From: a virus
DNA length: 50,426 nucleotides
Strand: one strand, 5' to 3'
IMG/VR virus record: IMGVR_UViG_3300049255_000074
Coordinates: 1-50,426 of that record
The position numbers and the translations under genes are program-made. The notes under the pieces are model-generated. The model was not told where the DNA came from. It was given only the letters and a program-made list of their open reading frames with translations, and made no database searches. The stretch's first letter is position 1, and each line of letters opens with the position of its first letter. Positions 40,358 to 49,066 of the stretch are shown here, piece after piece.

Positions 40358-40371
40358 TGCAATTAATTGCA
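40358..40371. promoter_or_regulatory. Palindrome exact copy
   Basis: Abuts the AAGGAG of the GTG-started LamG-like gene. Confidence 0.75.
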
Positions 40372-40376
40372 AATTC

Positions 40377-43300
40377 TCAAGAGTTGCGTTCGGTCACACG
40401 TCTTGCCTGCACAGCGCTGTCGGCCATGAGCTGCGAAGATGACTTTCTGAAGCTGTTGGCATCCTGTGCATAAACGGTGATGTTCTGGTTGAAGGGCTTC
40501 GACATGCGGCTTGCGTTGTTTACCGCTGCCGACTGCTGCGATGCGGCGATCCTGTCAGTCAAGGCACTCATGACGTTCATCGTACGGTCGTTCTGAGAAG
40601 CCGTGAGCACCCGTTCGCCGCGTTGCAGGATCGCTGGGTACTCAGACGAAGTAAGGCCCGTGTGGAAACGCGGGGCGCTCCTGAACATGCCAGCCGAGAC
40701 TGACCGGTAGCCGGATGCGGGCGTACCTGCGCCGACGATACCGCCTGCGTGGAACAGCCCAGCCAAAAGACCGCCGCTCGAAGACGCCGCAGTACTTGCG
40801 CTGTTCGCCAGACTGGTTGCGAGCTTCACGGTCGCGTCGTCCATGGACTGCATCTGAGGAACGGTCGCAGTCGCGCTTTCGCCCACGGACTTGATCGGAC
40901 TCTCAAGGCTTGTCATGGCCTTCGAGGTCTCTTTCATTTGGTCATCAAGGGCCTTCTGCGCCATCTGTTGCTGTTGCAGCATTTGGTCAGGGCTGGTGAC
41001 GTTCGTGAACGCATTGGGCATGGCCCCCACGTCAGCGCGCTTCTGGAGATCGTCGGCAGACACGGTGGTCATGCGCTGCTGGGCTTCGGCGGTCGCCCGC
41101 CAATCTGGGTATTGCGTGGTTCCGCGAGCGAGAGCGCCGGTCGGGTGAAGGAAGGACTCGCCGCCATAAGTCGAGTTCGGCCCGTACAACCCCTTGGCAA
41201 CGCGGTCGGCTGCGAACTGTCCCGATGCGTTATCGGTCGCATAGTTCGAAACATTCGAACCTTTGAGCACTTTGTCGAGGTTGCCTTCCGCCATCTTCAT
41301 GTAAGCGGGGTTGTTTAAGGCAGCCGGATTGTAGCCCGCGTAGTAGCCGCCTTCGCCAGTCGTCCTTGCTTCGAACGCAAGCGGCGTCTTCATCATGGCC
41401 GCGCGGTTCATCATGCTTTCCATGACGGCCTGGTTAGCAACAGGGTCTTGGTTTTCGCCCGCAGAGATGGCGAGGACTTTCTGCTTTAGCGCGGGATCGG
41501 CGTCGAGTTCGGCTTGGAAGCGCGAGCGGTCAATCCCGCCGCCGAATGCATTCGTGGTGACGGCTTTGAGCGCCGGATCGTATGCGGCTGTAAGGCTTGG
41601 CGTGGCCCCCGCGCCGGTCCCCACAAGCTGCGTGGGCTGTGCGAGGCGCTTCACCGCGTCTGTCGTCGCTTGCGTGGACGCTGCCGAAGTGGAGCTGCCG
41701 AACAAACCGCCGAACAGACCACCGCCGCCTGTCGTCGCAGTCGAGGTTGCAGACTTCGTGGCGGCTGTAGCGATTGTCGTGCCACCGAGGCCAAAGATAC
41801 TGCCAAGGCTCGATCCGCCGATGCTGAGGCCGCTGAGACCTTCTATGAGCTGTTTCAGGATGTTGTTGATGCCGAGGCGAGCAAGGTCTTTTGCCAGCCC
41901 GAGTGCGAACTCGTGCCAGGGACGTTGCGCTCGGGTCGCAGCTCCGATGATCGCATCTGCAAGCCCATCAGCGGCTTTCTTCGTGGTGTCGAGAAGGCCG
42001 TCCTTGATTGACGTGACGGAATTGGAGAAGCCGCGCAGGCCGGACGTTTGCTCTTTCTGCATGTCCTTGAGCGCGCGGTTCGCGTCGATAAGAGCGTCCT
42101 TCTGTTGCTTGGTGAGCTGAAGCCCCTGGTTCTCAAGCTGCGTGATCGTCTGGAGGCTTTTGATGTCCTCCTGGTAGTATTGCCCATTGAGCTGGGTTGC
42201 CTGCGTGGCTTCCTTGATGGAGCGGAGCTGCGCTGCGTAAGGATCGCGGGCGTTTTGAGTCGTGAGCGTAAGCGTGTTGAGCTGCGATTTGTACTCGGCA
42301 GCCGTGATCGTGCCAGCCCTGAGCGCTTCGTTCAGGATGCGCACGTCGTTCGTGTATTTCTCGGTGGCTTGGGCGACCGGATCAACCGAGGACTGAAGCG
42401 ACTTGTAGGCTTCCGCGTCCGATTTGGCCTGGAGCTGCCCTTGCAGGTTCGAACGGTCTTTCGGGCTGAGCGCGCCGCGTTGGCGCTCGAACTCGGTGAT
42501 CTGCTGTTGGATTTGCAGGTTCTCACGGTCAGCCGTGTTCTTGGTGCGCGCCAGCTCGATTGCGTTCGAGAGCTGCCGAAGCTCTTCGTCGTATGCAGCC
42601 TCGCGCTCTGCGGCTTTGACCGCAGCCACACCGGCAGCGATCTTGGCGGCCTCCTGCTCGGTGATCTTTGTCACTTCGAGATTGAGATCGCGGATCGTCT
42701 TGGTAACTTCGAGCTGTTCTTTTTGGGCAGCCGTGACCGCTTTGGCCGAAGCGATCTGATCCTGATAGCCTTTGTCGAGGTTGATGAGGCTCGTGGCCTT
42801 CTTCTCAGCCTGTATCTGCTTCAACAGGTTAAGATAGGTGTTCGCAGCCTTGGAGCCTTCCGGGTCGAAGTCGGTTGCGTATTTGGCGTCTTCTTCGGTA
42901 AACGGATAGATGCCGCGCGTGTGGGCAAGCTCGTCCCGTTTCTGCGTGATTTCGAGATTGGCTTTTTGATCGCCTGTGCGCGCCCTAGCGGCGTCAAGCT
43001 GGTCTTGGGCCGCTTTGATCTGATCCGGGATGACGAGTTCGCGCTGACTGCGCTGGTAGGCTGCAACCGCATTTGCCCGATCTATGTCAATGCGAGAGAG
43101 CACGCCGCCATTCTTGAGCGGTATGCCGTCTGCTTTGCCTTGCGTCCTGTAAAGCTCTTCGAGCTGCGCGCGCACGCCCTGAAGCGCATCCTCCATCTTC
43201 TGGAATTTCTCGATGTCGTTCAGCGCCGGATTGAGCGAGCTTAGCGTCTTGAAATTCTCGTCGCTGACCGAGATCGACGCGATCTTCGATTTGCGCGCTT

Positions 43301-45056
43301 CTTCCTGGGCCGCTTGCGCAGCTTTATCGATGTCGCCTTTTTTGGCGGGTTGAACGTCTACTTTGACTTCGGCTTTGTTGCCGCGAAGCCAGGAGACGAG
43401 TTCGCCCCAGTGATCGTAGATCGCGGCAGCAAGGGCTGCGACACCTGCGATGGCAAGACCGATAGGACCAACGATGCCGCCGACCGCAGCGGCGAAAGCT
43501 GCCATAGCAATTCGAGCGACCGTAAAGAGCGCCGACAGACCGCCCGCTGCTGAAAGCGTCACGATTGCAGCGCGCAGGACGCCGAGCGAACCGGCCAGAG
43601 AAATTGCACCCAGTCTGAAGGCGGCCATGCTGAGCAGAACGGCTTGAACCGAAACTCTGAGCACCACCATGGCAGCGCTTGTCGCGGCGCTTGCAACGCT
43701 CGTGAGCGTGAGGCTTGTAGCGGTCAGGCCAAGCAACGGGGCAAGCACGCTTAGAGCGGCCCCGAGCGACTTGATGACGACAGCGCCCGTGATCGCAGCC
43801 GCCGTGAGTGTCTGTATCGGGCCGGGTAGCAGATTAAACGCCGCAGCCGCCGTATTGATCGCGTGGGTTAGACCTTCGGTGAGAAGGTTGAAAAGCGGAG
43901 CGAGCGCCGCGCCCGCTTGAACAGACAAACGGCTGAAGGACTTTGAGAGCGCGTCGAGCTGCGCTTGCGTCGTCTGCTGGATTTTCTGGTTTTCACGGTC
44001 GGTCGCCCCGGCATTGCCTTTCGTGTCGGTTGCTTCAGCCAGCTTGGCTTTCACCAAGTCGATATTGCGGGCGAGCGTTTGGATGACGCGCTGGTCTGCG
44101 CCCGTGCCGAGGCCGAACTGTTCGAGGAGCGGCTTGGAGCTTTTGCCTTGATCCTGGAGCTTTTTCACACCTTCGAGGAGCTTGATAAAGAGTCCGCTGG
44201 GGTCATCGTGCTGGAGGTCTAGGAAGGATTGTTGTGTCTCGCCCAGGATCGCCTGCAAGCGTTGTATGCCGCCCGACGCGCCGCTTGTGCCTTCGCTGAG
44301 CTGGTGCATGGACTGTGAGAACACCGTCACGGCTTGACGGACGCGGGGAACGAGATCGCCGAAAGATGCCGCAAAGCCCAACAGCTTCTTGTCCGAGATG
44401 TCGAACTCACCGGTTGATGCCCCGAGCACGCGCGTCAGGTTTATCAGCTCGTTTGCGCTGAGCACCGAATGGGACGCGACCGTCGTAAGCGCGTTGCTAA
44501 AGTCCTTTAGGGACTGCACGCCCTCTTTCTGGAGCGATCCAGACTCGCGGAGGATTTGCCCGATTGCTTGCGCGCCCTCCGTGCCGATCTGAAAGACGGC
44601 CTGGAGTTTTCCCATCTCTCCAGCGAAATTGGCGAGGTTCTGAGCACCTGTTACGCCCAGTTTGGCCGCCGCTGTCGCGAACTCTGACAACTGCCGTCCA
44701 GAGACGTTGCTTACTTCTTTAGAGACACTTGCCAACGCCGTTTTATATTCTGCGAGAGCATCCCCCGTCAGTTTGGTCGCTCTCTGAAACTTAATCATGT
44801 TCTGTTCGGCTTCAGCAAATTTCGCGATGCCGCCAGATATGCCCACAATAGAGGTAACGAGCGCACCGATAGCGCCGGCAGCGCCAAGGGCGTTCTGAGC
44901 GATGGATTGGAGACCGGTCGCGCCCTGATTGCCAGCCGAAGCAAGGTTCTTTGCGCTGGCCCCTGCTTTGTCGAAAGATGCGCCAAGGCTGTTCAGGACA
45001 GAGCTGGCCTGATCTTGCATCTTGATGATGAATTGAAGCTCTTGAGCGCTGGGCAT
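40377..45056 (-). CDS. Tail tape measure protein
   Basis: 1559 residues, the longest gene. Helical N-terminus (ASSVLNSLGASFDKAG), a long coiled coil, hydrophobic stretches (about 385-542) and extended heptad/charged regions. A lysozyme-like segment lies at about 1165-1320 (VLAISAGENQDPVANQAVMES, TTGEGGYYAGYNP, DNASGQFAADRVA) and could digest peptidoglycan during DNA ejection. Gly/Ala/Ser-rich turns near the end. Length roughly predicts tail length. No internal palindrome in 4.7 kb. RBS TAAGGAA. Confidence 0.92.
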   Translation of the reverse strand: MPSAQELQFIIKMQDQASSVLNSLGASFDKAGASAKNLASAGNQGATGLQSIAQNALGAAGAIGALVTSIVGISGGIAKFAEAEQNMIKFQRATKLTGDALAEYKTALASVSKEVSNVSGRQLSEFATAAAKLGVTGAQNLANFAGEMGKLQAVFQIGTEGAQAIGQILRESGSLQKEGVQSLKDFSNALTTVASHSVLSANELINLTRVLGASTGEFDISDKKLLGFAASFGDLVPRVRQAVTVFSQSMHQLSEGTSGASGGIQRLQAILGETQQSFLDLQHDDPSGLFIKLLEGVKKLQDQGKSSKPLLEQFGLGTGADQRVIQTLARNIDLVKAKLAEATDTKGNAGATDRENQKIQQTTQAQLDALSKSFSRLSVQAGAALAPLFNLLTEGLTHAINTAAAAFNLLPGPIQTLTAAAITGAVVIKSLGAALSVLAPLLGLTATSLTLTSVASAATSAAMVVLRVSVQAVLLSMAAFRLGAISLAGSLGVLRAAIVTLSAAGGLSALFTVARIAMAAFAAAVGGIVGPIGLAIAGVAALAAAIYDHWGELVSWLRGNKAEVKVDVQPAKKGDIDKAAQAAQEEARKSKIASISVSDENFKTLSSLNPALNDIEKFQKMEDALQGVRAQLEELYRTQGKADGIPLKNGGVLSRIDIDRANAVAAYQRSQRELVIPDQIKAAQDQLDAARARTGDQKANLEITQKRDELAHTRGIYPFTEEDAKYATDFDPEGSKAANTYLNLLKQIQAEKKATSLINLDKGYQDQIASAKAVTAAQKEQLEVTKTIRDLNLEVTKITEQEAAKIAAGVAAVKAAEREAAYDEELRQLSNAIELARTKNTADRENLQIQQQITEFERQRGALSPKDRSNLQGQLQAKSDAEAYKSLQSSVDPVAQATEKYTNDVRILNEALRAGTITAAEYKSQLNTLTLTTQNARDPYAAQLRSIKEATQATQLNGQYYQEDIKSLQTITQLENQGLQLTKQQKDALIDANRALKDMQKEQTSGLRGFSNSVTSIKDGLLDTTKKAADGLADAIIGAATRAQRPWHEFALGLAKDLARLGINNILKQLIEGLSGLSIGGSSLGSIFGLGGTTIATAATKSATSTATTGGGGLFGGLFGSSTSAASTQATTDAVKRLAQPTQLVGTGAGATPSLTAAYDPALKAVTTNAFGGGIDRSRFQAELDADPALKQKVLAISAGENQDPVANQAVMESMMNRAAMMKTPLAFEARTTGEGGYYAGYNPAALNNPAYMKMAEGNLDKVLKGSNVSNYATDNASGQFAADRVAKGLYGPNSTYGGESFLHPTGALARGTTQYPDWRATAEAQQRMTTVSADDLQKRADVGAMPNAFTNVTSPDQMLQQQQMAQKALDDQMKETSKAMTSLESPIKSVGESATATVPQMQSMDDATVKLATSLANSASTAASSSGGLLAGLFHAGGIVGAGTPASGYRSVSAGMFRSAPRFHTGLTSSEYPAILQRGERVLTASQNDRTMNVMSALTDRIAASQQSAAVNNASRMSKPFNQNITVYAQDANSFRKSSSQLMADSAVQARRVTERNS

Positions 45057-45074
45057 CGTGTGCGTTCCTTAGTT

Positions 45075-45088
45075 TGCAATTAATTGCA
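45075..45088. promoter_or_regulatory. Palindrome exact copy
   Basis: 19 bp upstream of the tape measure start. Confidence 0.75.
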
Positions 45089-45108
45089 CAAGCTTAGTCA
45101 GCGAGGAC

Positions 45109-45363
45109 TTAGCAAGGTTTCCATTCGCCGTCTGTTAGATAGCCATGCCAGTGGTTGCCCCACTTTATCGAGGGAGAGACTGAAGGCGCGTTCATGTTAC
45201 CGTTCCACTTCCATGAGTGGAGATTGCCATGAACGGGAATCCATGCGTGGTTTTTGCACCCACAAGGGCAGACGAAGGCGATTCCGTAGGGGAGCCGGAA
45301 CTCGATAGCGCCTGGTTTGTCGAGGTGGTTTTCGACTTTATCGACAACGATTGCCTTCAGCAT
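45109..45363 (-). CDS. DUF6527-like small protein
   Basis: 84 residues. PGAIEFRLPYGIAFVCPCGC, WKWNGNMNAPSVSPSIKWG and HWHGYLTDGEWKPC fit the DUF6527 pattern (Cys pair, W-x-WNG, PSI, C/H-wHG), a likely metal-binding small protein often seen in phages. Start overlaps the stop of 45357-45797 by 7 bases. Confidence 0.75.
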   Translation of the reverse strand: MLKAIVVDKVENHLDKPGAIEFRLPYGIAFVCPCGCKNHAWIPVHGNLHSWKWNGNMNAPSVSPSIKWGNHWHGYLTDGEWKPC

Positions 45364-45797
45364 GTGACGATCCTGTGGTCTTTGATGAAACCGTGAAAAC
45401 CTGGGGTGACGATTGAACCGGCCCCGGCTGCGCAGGTGTTCCCGTTCTTATCGACGGTCACTCTTTCGCCCACCGTGCCATGCCTAACCCAACAGCGGTG
45501 ATCTGGATCGTCTTTGCGCGTGCAATTAATTGCACGGCCTTCGATGTAAAAATAGGTGGTGCCGTCAAGATAGGGGATGACGGCCACGACAGCGTTTCCA
45601 TCGTAACCGGCGCGCAGATAATCGTTCTTGTCTTCGCGCCCGCGACGGTCGGCGCAAAAGAGCGCTCCCATCGGGAGATCGGACGTGACTTCTCCGGTCG
45701 TGAGATTCCGAAAGATCGGGGACGAGATGCCTCTCTTGTCGAAGGGGGTCATCTCGCCTGTGCGCTCCCACCAAGAGCATTCAGCTATAACACGCAT
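45357..45797 (-). CDS. Hypothetical tail-region protein
   Basis: 146 residues, start after AGGAGATA. Beta-rich: AVVAVIPYLDGTTYFYIEGRAINC, with AINC written by a palindrome, and an end TPGFHGFIKDHRIVTC. No family recognised. Tightly coupled with its neighbours in the chaperone-to-tape-measure interval. Confidence 0.65.
   Translation of the reverse strand: MRVIAECSWWERTGEMTPFDKRGISSPIFRNLTTGEVTSDLPMGALFCADRRGREDKNDYLRAGYDGNAVVAVIPYLDGTTYFYIEGRAINCTRKDDPDHRCWVRHGTVGERVTVDKNGNTCAAGAGSIVTPGFHGFIKDHRIVTC
45521..45534. promoter_or_regulatory. Palindrome exact copy inside 45357-45797
   Basis: Encodes AINC; 158 bp from the next start. Confidence 0.65.
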
Positions 45798-45799
45798 GA

Positions 45800-46213
45800 T
45801 TATCTCCTTAGTGGCCCCGATGGGTTGAAGTCCCGCCGCATCCGGCGTTCGTCTTCAACTTTGTCGCACTGCACGTTCGCGTCATCGAGTATGCGGAATA
45901 TCTCCATCGCTTTGTTGCACTGGCTTGATACTCCGCCCTCGTCTGGGAAAAAGCCTTTCTTGTAGTACCCGTAGTATTTCAGGATTTTGCCCCAGTAATA
46001 GGGGTTCTCTCTGAGATGCTGACGGGGGCAAGCGTAGGTGGTTTCTCCCATAATCGTGATAGGTAGCTTAGCTGGCTTGATCCAGTTGTCTGGATGATCC
46101 GGCTCAGTGGGTTCGTGCATCCTCCACCGTTTTGCTTGGCACCCCCACTCGTTCTGCTTCTTGCAGCTTCCACAATCTCTTTCGGGCATCAGCCGGATGG
46201 CCGTGATGCCCAA
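45800..46213 (-). CDS. Tail assembly chaperone, frameshifted extension (T-like)
   Basis: 137 residues counted from a TTG at 46213 that begins GITAIRLMPERDCGSCKKQ. This is more likely read by -1 frameshifting from 46216-46704, since the frames are continuous across a slippery site. Six cysteines (two early C-x-x-C-like pairs, CPRQHL, and CNK) and YYWGKILKYYGYYKKGFFPD could bind a metal and the tape measure, as gpGT does in lambda. Confidence 0.75.
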   Translation of the reverse strand: MGITAIRLMPERDCGSCKKQNEWGCQAKRWRMHEPTEPDHPDNWIKPAKLPITIMGETTYACPRQHLRENPYYWGKILKYYGYYKKGFFPDEGGVSSQCNKAMEIFRILDDANVQCDKVEDERRMRRDFNPSGPLRR

Positions 46214-46225
46214 TCTTAGTTTTTT
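46184..46225 (-). promoter_or_regulatory. Programmed -1 frameshift signal
   Basis: Slippery heptamer A-AAA-AAC (46225-46219) just before the TAA stop, a 7-nt spacer, then an 8-bp stem GGGCATCA/TGATGCCC (46211-46204 with 46191-46184). Frame after a -1 slip continues into 45800-46213. Confidence 0.88.
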
Positions 46226-46704
46226 TCTTCGGCTGGGCTTATGTCAGAGATTTTCTTGATCTGGTCTGCCAGCTCGGTCATGAGCCTCAAGCCCAAAGCG
46301 GAAAGCACCGTGTCGTCGGCGACGTGATACTGCTTGCCGCCGTTCCACATCTTCTTGGACCGGAAAATGACCTGGTTGCCTCTGGCGTCGTGGAAGTTCT
46401 TGAGGCCCGCGAGGCCGTACCGGACGGCTTCCACGTTGGTCTGGTTGACCTTGGTGCGGATGCCCACTTCGTCCGAACCCTGCTTGCCCGAGATGTCGGA
46501 CGCATTGTCGTAGATGCTGCTCATTAAGAACACGTCGAGCGGCTTCAGCGTGAAGACGGTCGCACCCTCTCCGATGACGACTTTCTCGGTCGTGCCTTTG
46601 GAGGGATCGGACGCATCGATAGGGACTTGCTGCTTCGATTTCGCAGGGTCCAAGTCGGAAACGTATTCGACGGTATCGGAAACTGTCATGGCGACGAGGG
46701 CCAT
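46216..46704 (-). CDS. Tail assembly chaperone (G-like)
   Basis: 162 residues; the ATG at 46704 has AGGAGC 7 bp upstream, while the frame continues to an ATG at 46788. A charged, alpha-rich protein (PIDASDPSKGTTEKVVIGEG, FMS-type helix, then a conserved C-terminal KISDISPAEEKN) located between tail tube and tape measure genes. Its frameshift extension makes a GT-like fusion that scaffolds the tape measure. Confidence 0.75.
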   Translation of the reverse strand: MALVAMTVSDTVEYVSDLDPAKSKQQVPIDASDPSKGTTEKVVIGEGATVFTLKPLDVFLMSSIYDNASDISGKQGSDEVGIRTKVNQTNVEAVRYGLAGLKNFHDARGNQVIFRSKKMWNGGKQYHVADDTVLSALGLRLMTELADQIKKISDISPAEEKN

Positions 46705-46846
46705 CGTTCTGCTCCTTGGTTGTAAAAGCAGCACAAGGGCAGCGAGTTGACCGTTGATCGTCACGGAAGCGAACTCTTCAAGCGCCATCTATCTGCCCGA
46801 GGCTGCGTGGCTTGATGGTCGAACCGTATCTGATCCGAATAGGCTC

Positions 46847-46860
46847 TGCAATTAATTGCA
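46847..46860. promoter_or_regulatory. Palindrome exact copy, supplies a stop codon
   Basis: Its AATTAA forms the Asn-stop of the 70-residue gene; about 143 bp upstream of the 46704 start. Confidence 0.75.
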
Positions 46861-47064
46861 GCAAGCCTGGACTAAGGAGTGTGCCGGATTATTCGGGAGT
46901 TCGGATTTGTCGGCGAGAATGCATGTCACGCCAGCCGGGGCATACTGCTTGGCGACAGCGTGGGCCGCTCCATAGGTGAGTTTGGCGGCGAGCACCGGTC
47001 CCGTGAGCTTGTCGTCCTTGTCGGCTTTCTGGACGATGTAGACCTTGACTTGGAATTTGCTCAT
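46852..47064 (-). CDS. Small hypothetical protein after tail tube
   Basis: 70 residues from ATG 47064 (AAGGA 5 bp upstream). Alpha/beta: MSKFQVKVYIVQKADKD, VLAAKLTYGAAHAVAKQ, GVTCILADKSELPNN. Ends QACCN with the stop in a palindrome. Function unknown; position suggests a tail-completion or chaperone-related protein. Confidence 0.65.
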   Translation of the reverse strand: MSKFQVKVYIVQKADKDDKLTGPVLAAKLTYGAAHAVAKQYAPAGVTCILADKSELPNNPAHSLVQACCN

Positions 47065-47084
47065 GGTCCTTCTCAGGGCGAATT

Positions 47085-47108
47085 GGGGGAGGCGCACGAA
47101 CCTCCCCC
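47085..47108 (-). other. Strong stem-loop after the tail tube gene
   Basis: GGGGGAGG and CCTCCCCC enclose an 8-nt loop; no U-run on the minus strand. Probably mRNA stabiliser or partial attenuator below an abundantly expressed gene. Confidence 0.55.
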
Positions 47109-47130
47109 GTTTCCTACTGCCAGCTTGAGT

Positions 47131-48378
47131 CTAGCAGAAGAAGAAGAAACTTTCGTCGTTTCCGTTGACCCGAGAGAACATTAGTTTGGCATCGTATGCG
47201 CGGATGCCGTTCCGATCCTGATAGGTAAGACCGGTGTACTGGGTCGAAGGAGCGAACATCCAAACAGTGTTGCCTGGATCGACGCCGACGCGCATCTGGA
47301 AGGGCATACGCTCGGCGGAACCGAGCTTGCCCCAAAAGTCGTGGTTCGCCACCAGCTCGGCTTCGGGGTTTATCCCGCCTTCCGGTTTACGAGACACGAT
47401 GCGCGTGCCCACGTAGCCTTCAGCCGAAGAAACGTCCGGTCGGATTTGAACGTCGTTCTGCTGGTTGAAGGTCATCGTCTGGACGATCACGTAATCGTCG
47501 TCCACGCGCAGCCTTGCCAGCTCGACCTGATGCGGAAGCGTCGTGTCGTAGTTGCAAGTCGGCAAAGCGGCGTCAACCGCCTCCAGGAACTTGCCCTTGA
47601 ACTCCCATTCGATCTTGGCGAAGTTGCCGGCTTCTGCCGTCACCGTGAAAGTGCCGAAGGAACCGGTCATCGTGTGCTGAACGCCGTCCATGTTCAGGAC
47701 AAGCGTGAGCGATTGGAAGTTGTCCGAGATCGGCTGGAGCATCAAACCAGCCGGGAGCAGCCACAGACCCCACCTCTGACCGACCACAAGGCTGCCGGTG
47801 AAGGTTGGCGTGACGGTCGCGCCTTTCGTGCCGAGCGAGATCGGCGTGCCCGTGGTCACTATGGCGGCGGCGCTGCTTTCTCCCATCGTGTCCGAAGTCA
47901 CGGTGATTTCTGCCGTGCCGGACGCGCCACCCGTCGTAACGTCCAACTCGTAATAGATCACGTCCGTATTGGTGGCCGCAGAGGCAGAAGAGGCCCATGT
48001 GACCATGTTGGCTTCGTCGCCCAACGAGAGCGGGCCGAGTATCGAAGGGGTGGTGCTGCCTGAAAGCTCATAGCCGCAAGCTTCGAACAGTCGGGCCAGG
48101 ATCGGTGCGTTCGAGGTGTTGCCCGAGTTCTGAAGGCCGTTGCCTTTGAGTTCGGTCGTGAACTTCATGCTGGCTTCGCGGCGACCAACGATACCCGCCA
48201 GAGGCGAGATGTCGTCTCGGGTGAAGTCGCGTTGCAGCAGGTTCACGTTGACCTGGTAGTCGGGGCTTTCGACGTAGATCGCGTCGTTAGCGCCGACCGA
48301 CGCTGCGGTGCCGTAGGTCCCTTCGATGGCGAGCTGGAGTACCGCGCGCCTCGTAAGCAGTGGGGCTGAAACTGTCAT
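47131..48378 (-). CDS. Major tail tube protein
   Basis: 415 residues in the expected slot before chaperones and tape measure. N-terminal motif LQLAIEGTYGTAASVGANDAI, core LQRDFTRDDISPLAGIVGRRE and KFTTELKGNGLQNSGN, a duplicated beta domain, WEFKGKFLEAVDAALPTCN near 270, and an Ig-like end. The C-terminus is five residues of Phe-Phe-Phe-Phe-Cys, odd but in frame. Likely assembled as stacked hexamers. Confidence 0.85.
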   Translation of the reverse strand: MTVSAPLLTRRAVLQLAIEGTYGTAASVGANDAIYVESPDYQVNVNLLQRDFTRDDISPLAGIVGRREASMKFTTELKGNGLQNSGNTSNAPILARLFEACGYELSGSTTPSILGPLSLGDEANMVTWASSASAATNTDVIYYELDVTTGGASGTAEITVTSDTMGESSAAAIVTTGTPISLGTKGATVTPTFTGSLVVGQRWGLWLLPAGLMLQPISDNFQSLTLVLNMDGVQHTMTGSFGTFTVTAEAGNFAKIEWEFKGKFLEAVDAALPTCNYDTTLPHQVELARLRVDDDYVIVQTMTFNQQNDVQIRPDVSSAEGYVGTRIVSRKPEGGINPEAELVANHDFWGKLGSAERMPFQMRVGVDPGNTVWMFAPSTQYTGLTYQDRNGIRAYDAKLMFSRVNGNDESFFFFC

Positions 48379-48420
48379 TTGCTCGTGTCCTTTCTATCCT
48401 TCTATGGTTGCCACGAGCGC

Positions 48421-48960
48421 TTAGGCAGTTTGCAGCGCAGCGATGATCGCGTTGATCGCAGTCTCGAGTGCGTTTGCCAAGGCTTCCGATGTGGTGAGGT
48501 CCGCGGCGTTGGCCGTGGCGACGAGCGACAGAGCGGTGATTGCCGCTTCCTTGGTCGAAGTACCAGCCAGATTGCTTTGGAGAGCCGTGATCGTTTCGTT
48601 CACCGCAACCTTGAGCGCATTCAGAAGCGCAACCGAGGAAGGAAGATCGGTCGCGTTGGCCGTGGTCACGGGCGACAGCGCGAGAACCGCGTTTTGATAC
48701 GCCAGATTCGCGAGCGGGTAGTTTTGCAGGAACGATACGATTGCGTTGAAAGAGGTCTTCAGCGAATTGGCGAGAGCCTCTGTCGAAGCCAGATCGGTCG
48801 CGGCGGTTGTCGAGTTTGCACTGAGCAGGGCAACGCCCGTGTTGTACTTGATCTGATACACGTCAGCGCCAAGCTCATCGAGATATGCTTGAAGCGTGCC
48901 GTCGAAGATGTGGCTTGTGCCAGAGAAACGCTTCGGAGGAAGCGGGAACGAGAATGCCAT
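48421..48960 (-). CDS. Repetitive helical virion-region protein
   Basis: 179 residues: a short N-terminal segment (FSGTSHIFDGTLQAYLDELG) followed by three copies of a Thr/Ala-rich unit, each centred on ATDL-x-x-(T/S)-x-AL-x-x-(S/A)L-K/E and ending AL-x-(N/T)A, with roughly 45-residue spacing. Probably a helical stalk or head-tail accessory protein. Its leader cassette is nearly the same as that of 49067-49402. Confidence 0.6.
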   Translation of the reverse strand: MAFSFPLPPKRFSGTSHIFDGTLQAYLDELGADVYQIKYNTGVALLSANSTTAATDLASTEALANSLKTSFNAIVSFLQNYPLANLAYQNAVLALSPVTTANATDLPSSVALLNALKVAVNETITALQSNLAGTSTKEAAITALSLVATANAADLTTSEALANALETAINAIIAALQTA

Positions 48961-49029
48961 TGGAGCACCTTTCTTTGCGTGTGCGACGGCGGAATGCCGT
49001 CTCCAGACTGGCTATTGCAATTAATTGCA
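48961..49029 (-). promoter_or_regulatory. Leader cassette copy 1: palindrome, GACGGC hairpin, RBS
   Basis: Exact palindrome (49016-49029), then GACGGC-ATTCC-GCCGTC, GCACACG, AAAGGTG and CTCCAATG. A GGAG 5' of the hairpin could pair with the CTCC next to the start codon. Confidence 0.6.
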
Positions 49030-49036
49030 CAAGGCA

Positions 49037-49057
49037 GCGGCTGGACTTGCCAGCCGC
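49037..49057 (-). other. Stem-loop after 49067-49402
   Basis: GCGGCTGG and CCAGCCGC around a 5-nt loop, just past the 49067 stop; without U-run, perhaps a weak terminator. Confidence 0.45.
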
Positions 49058-49066
49058 GCCCGTTTA

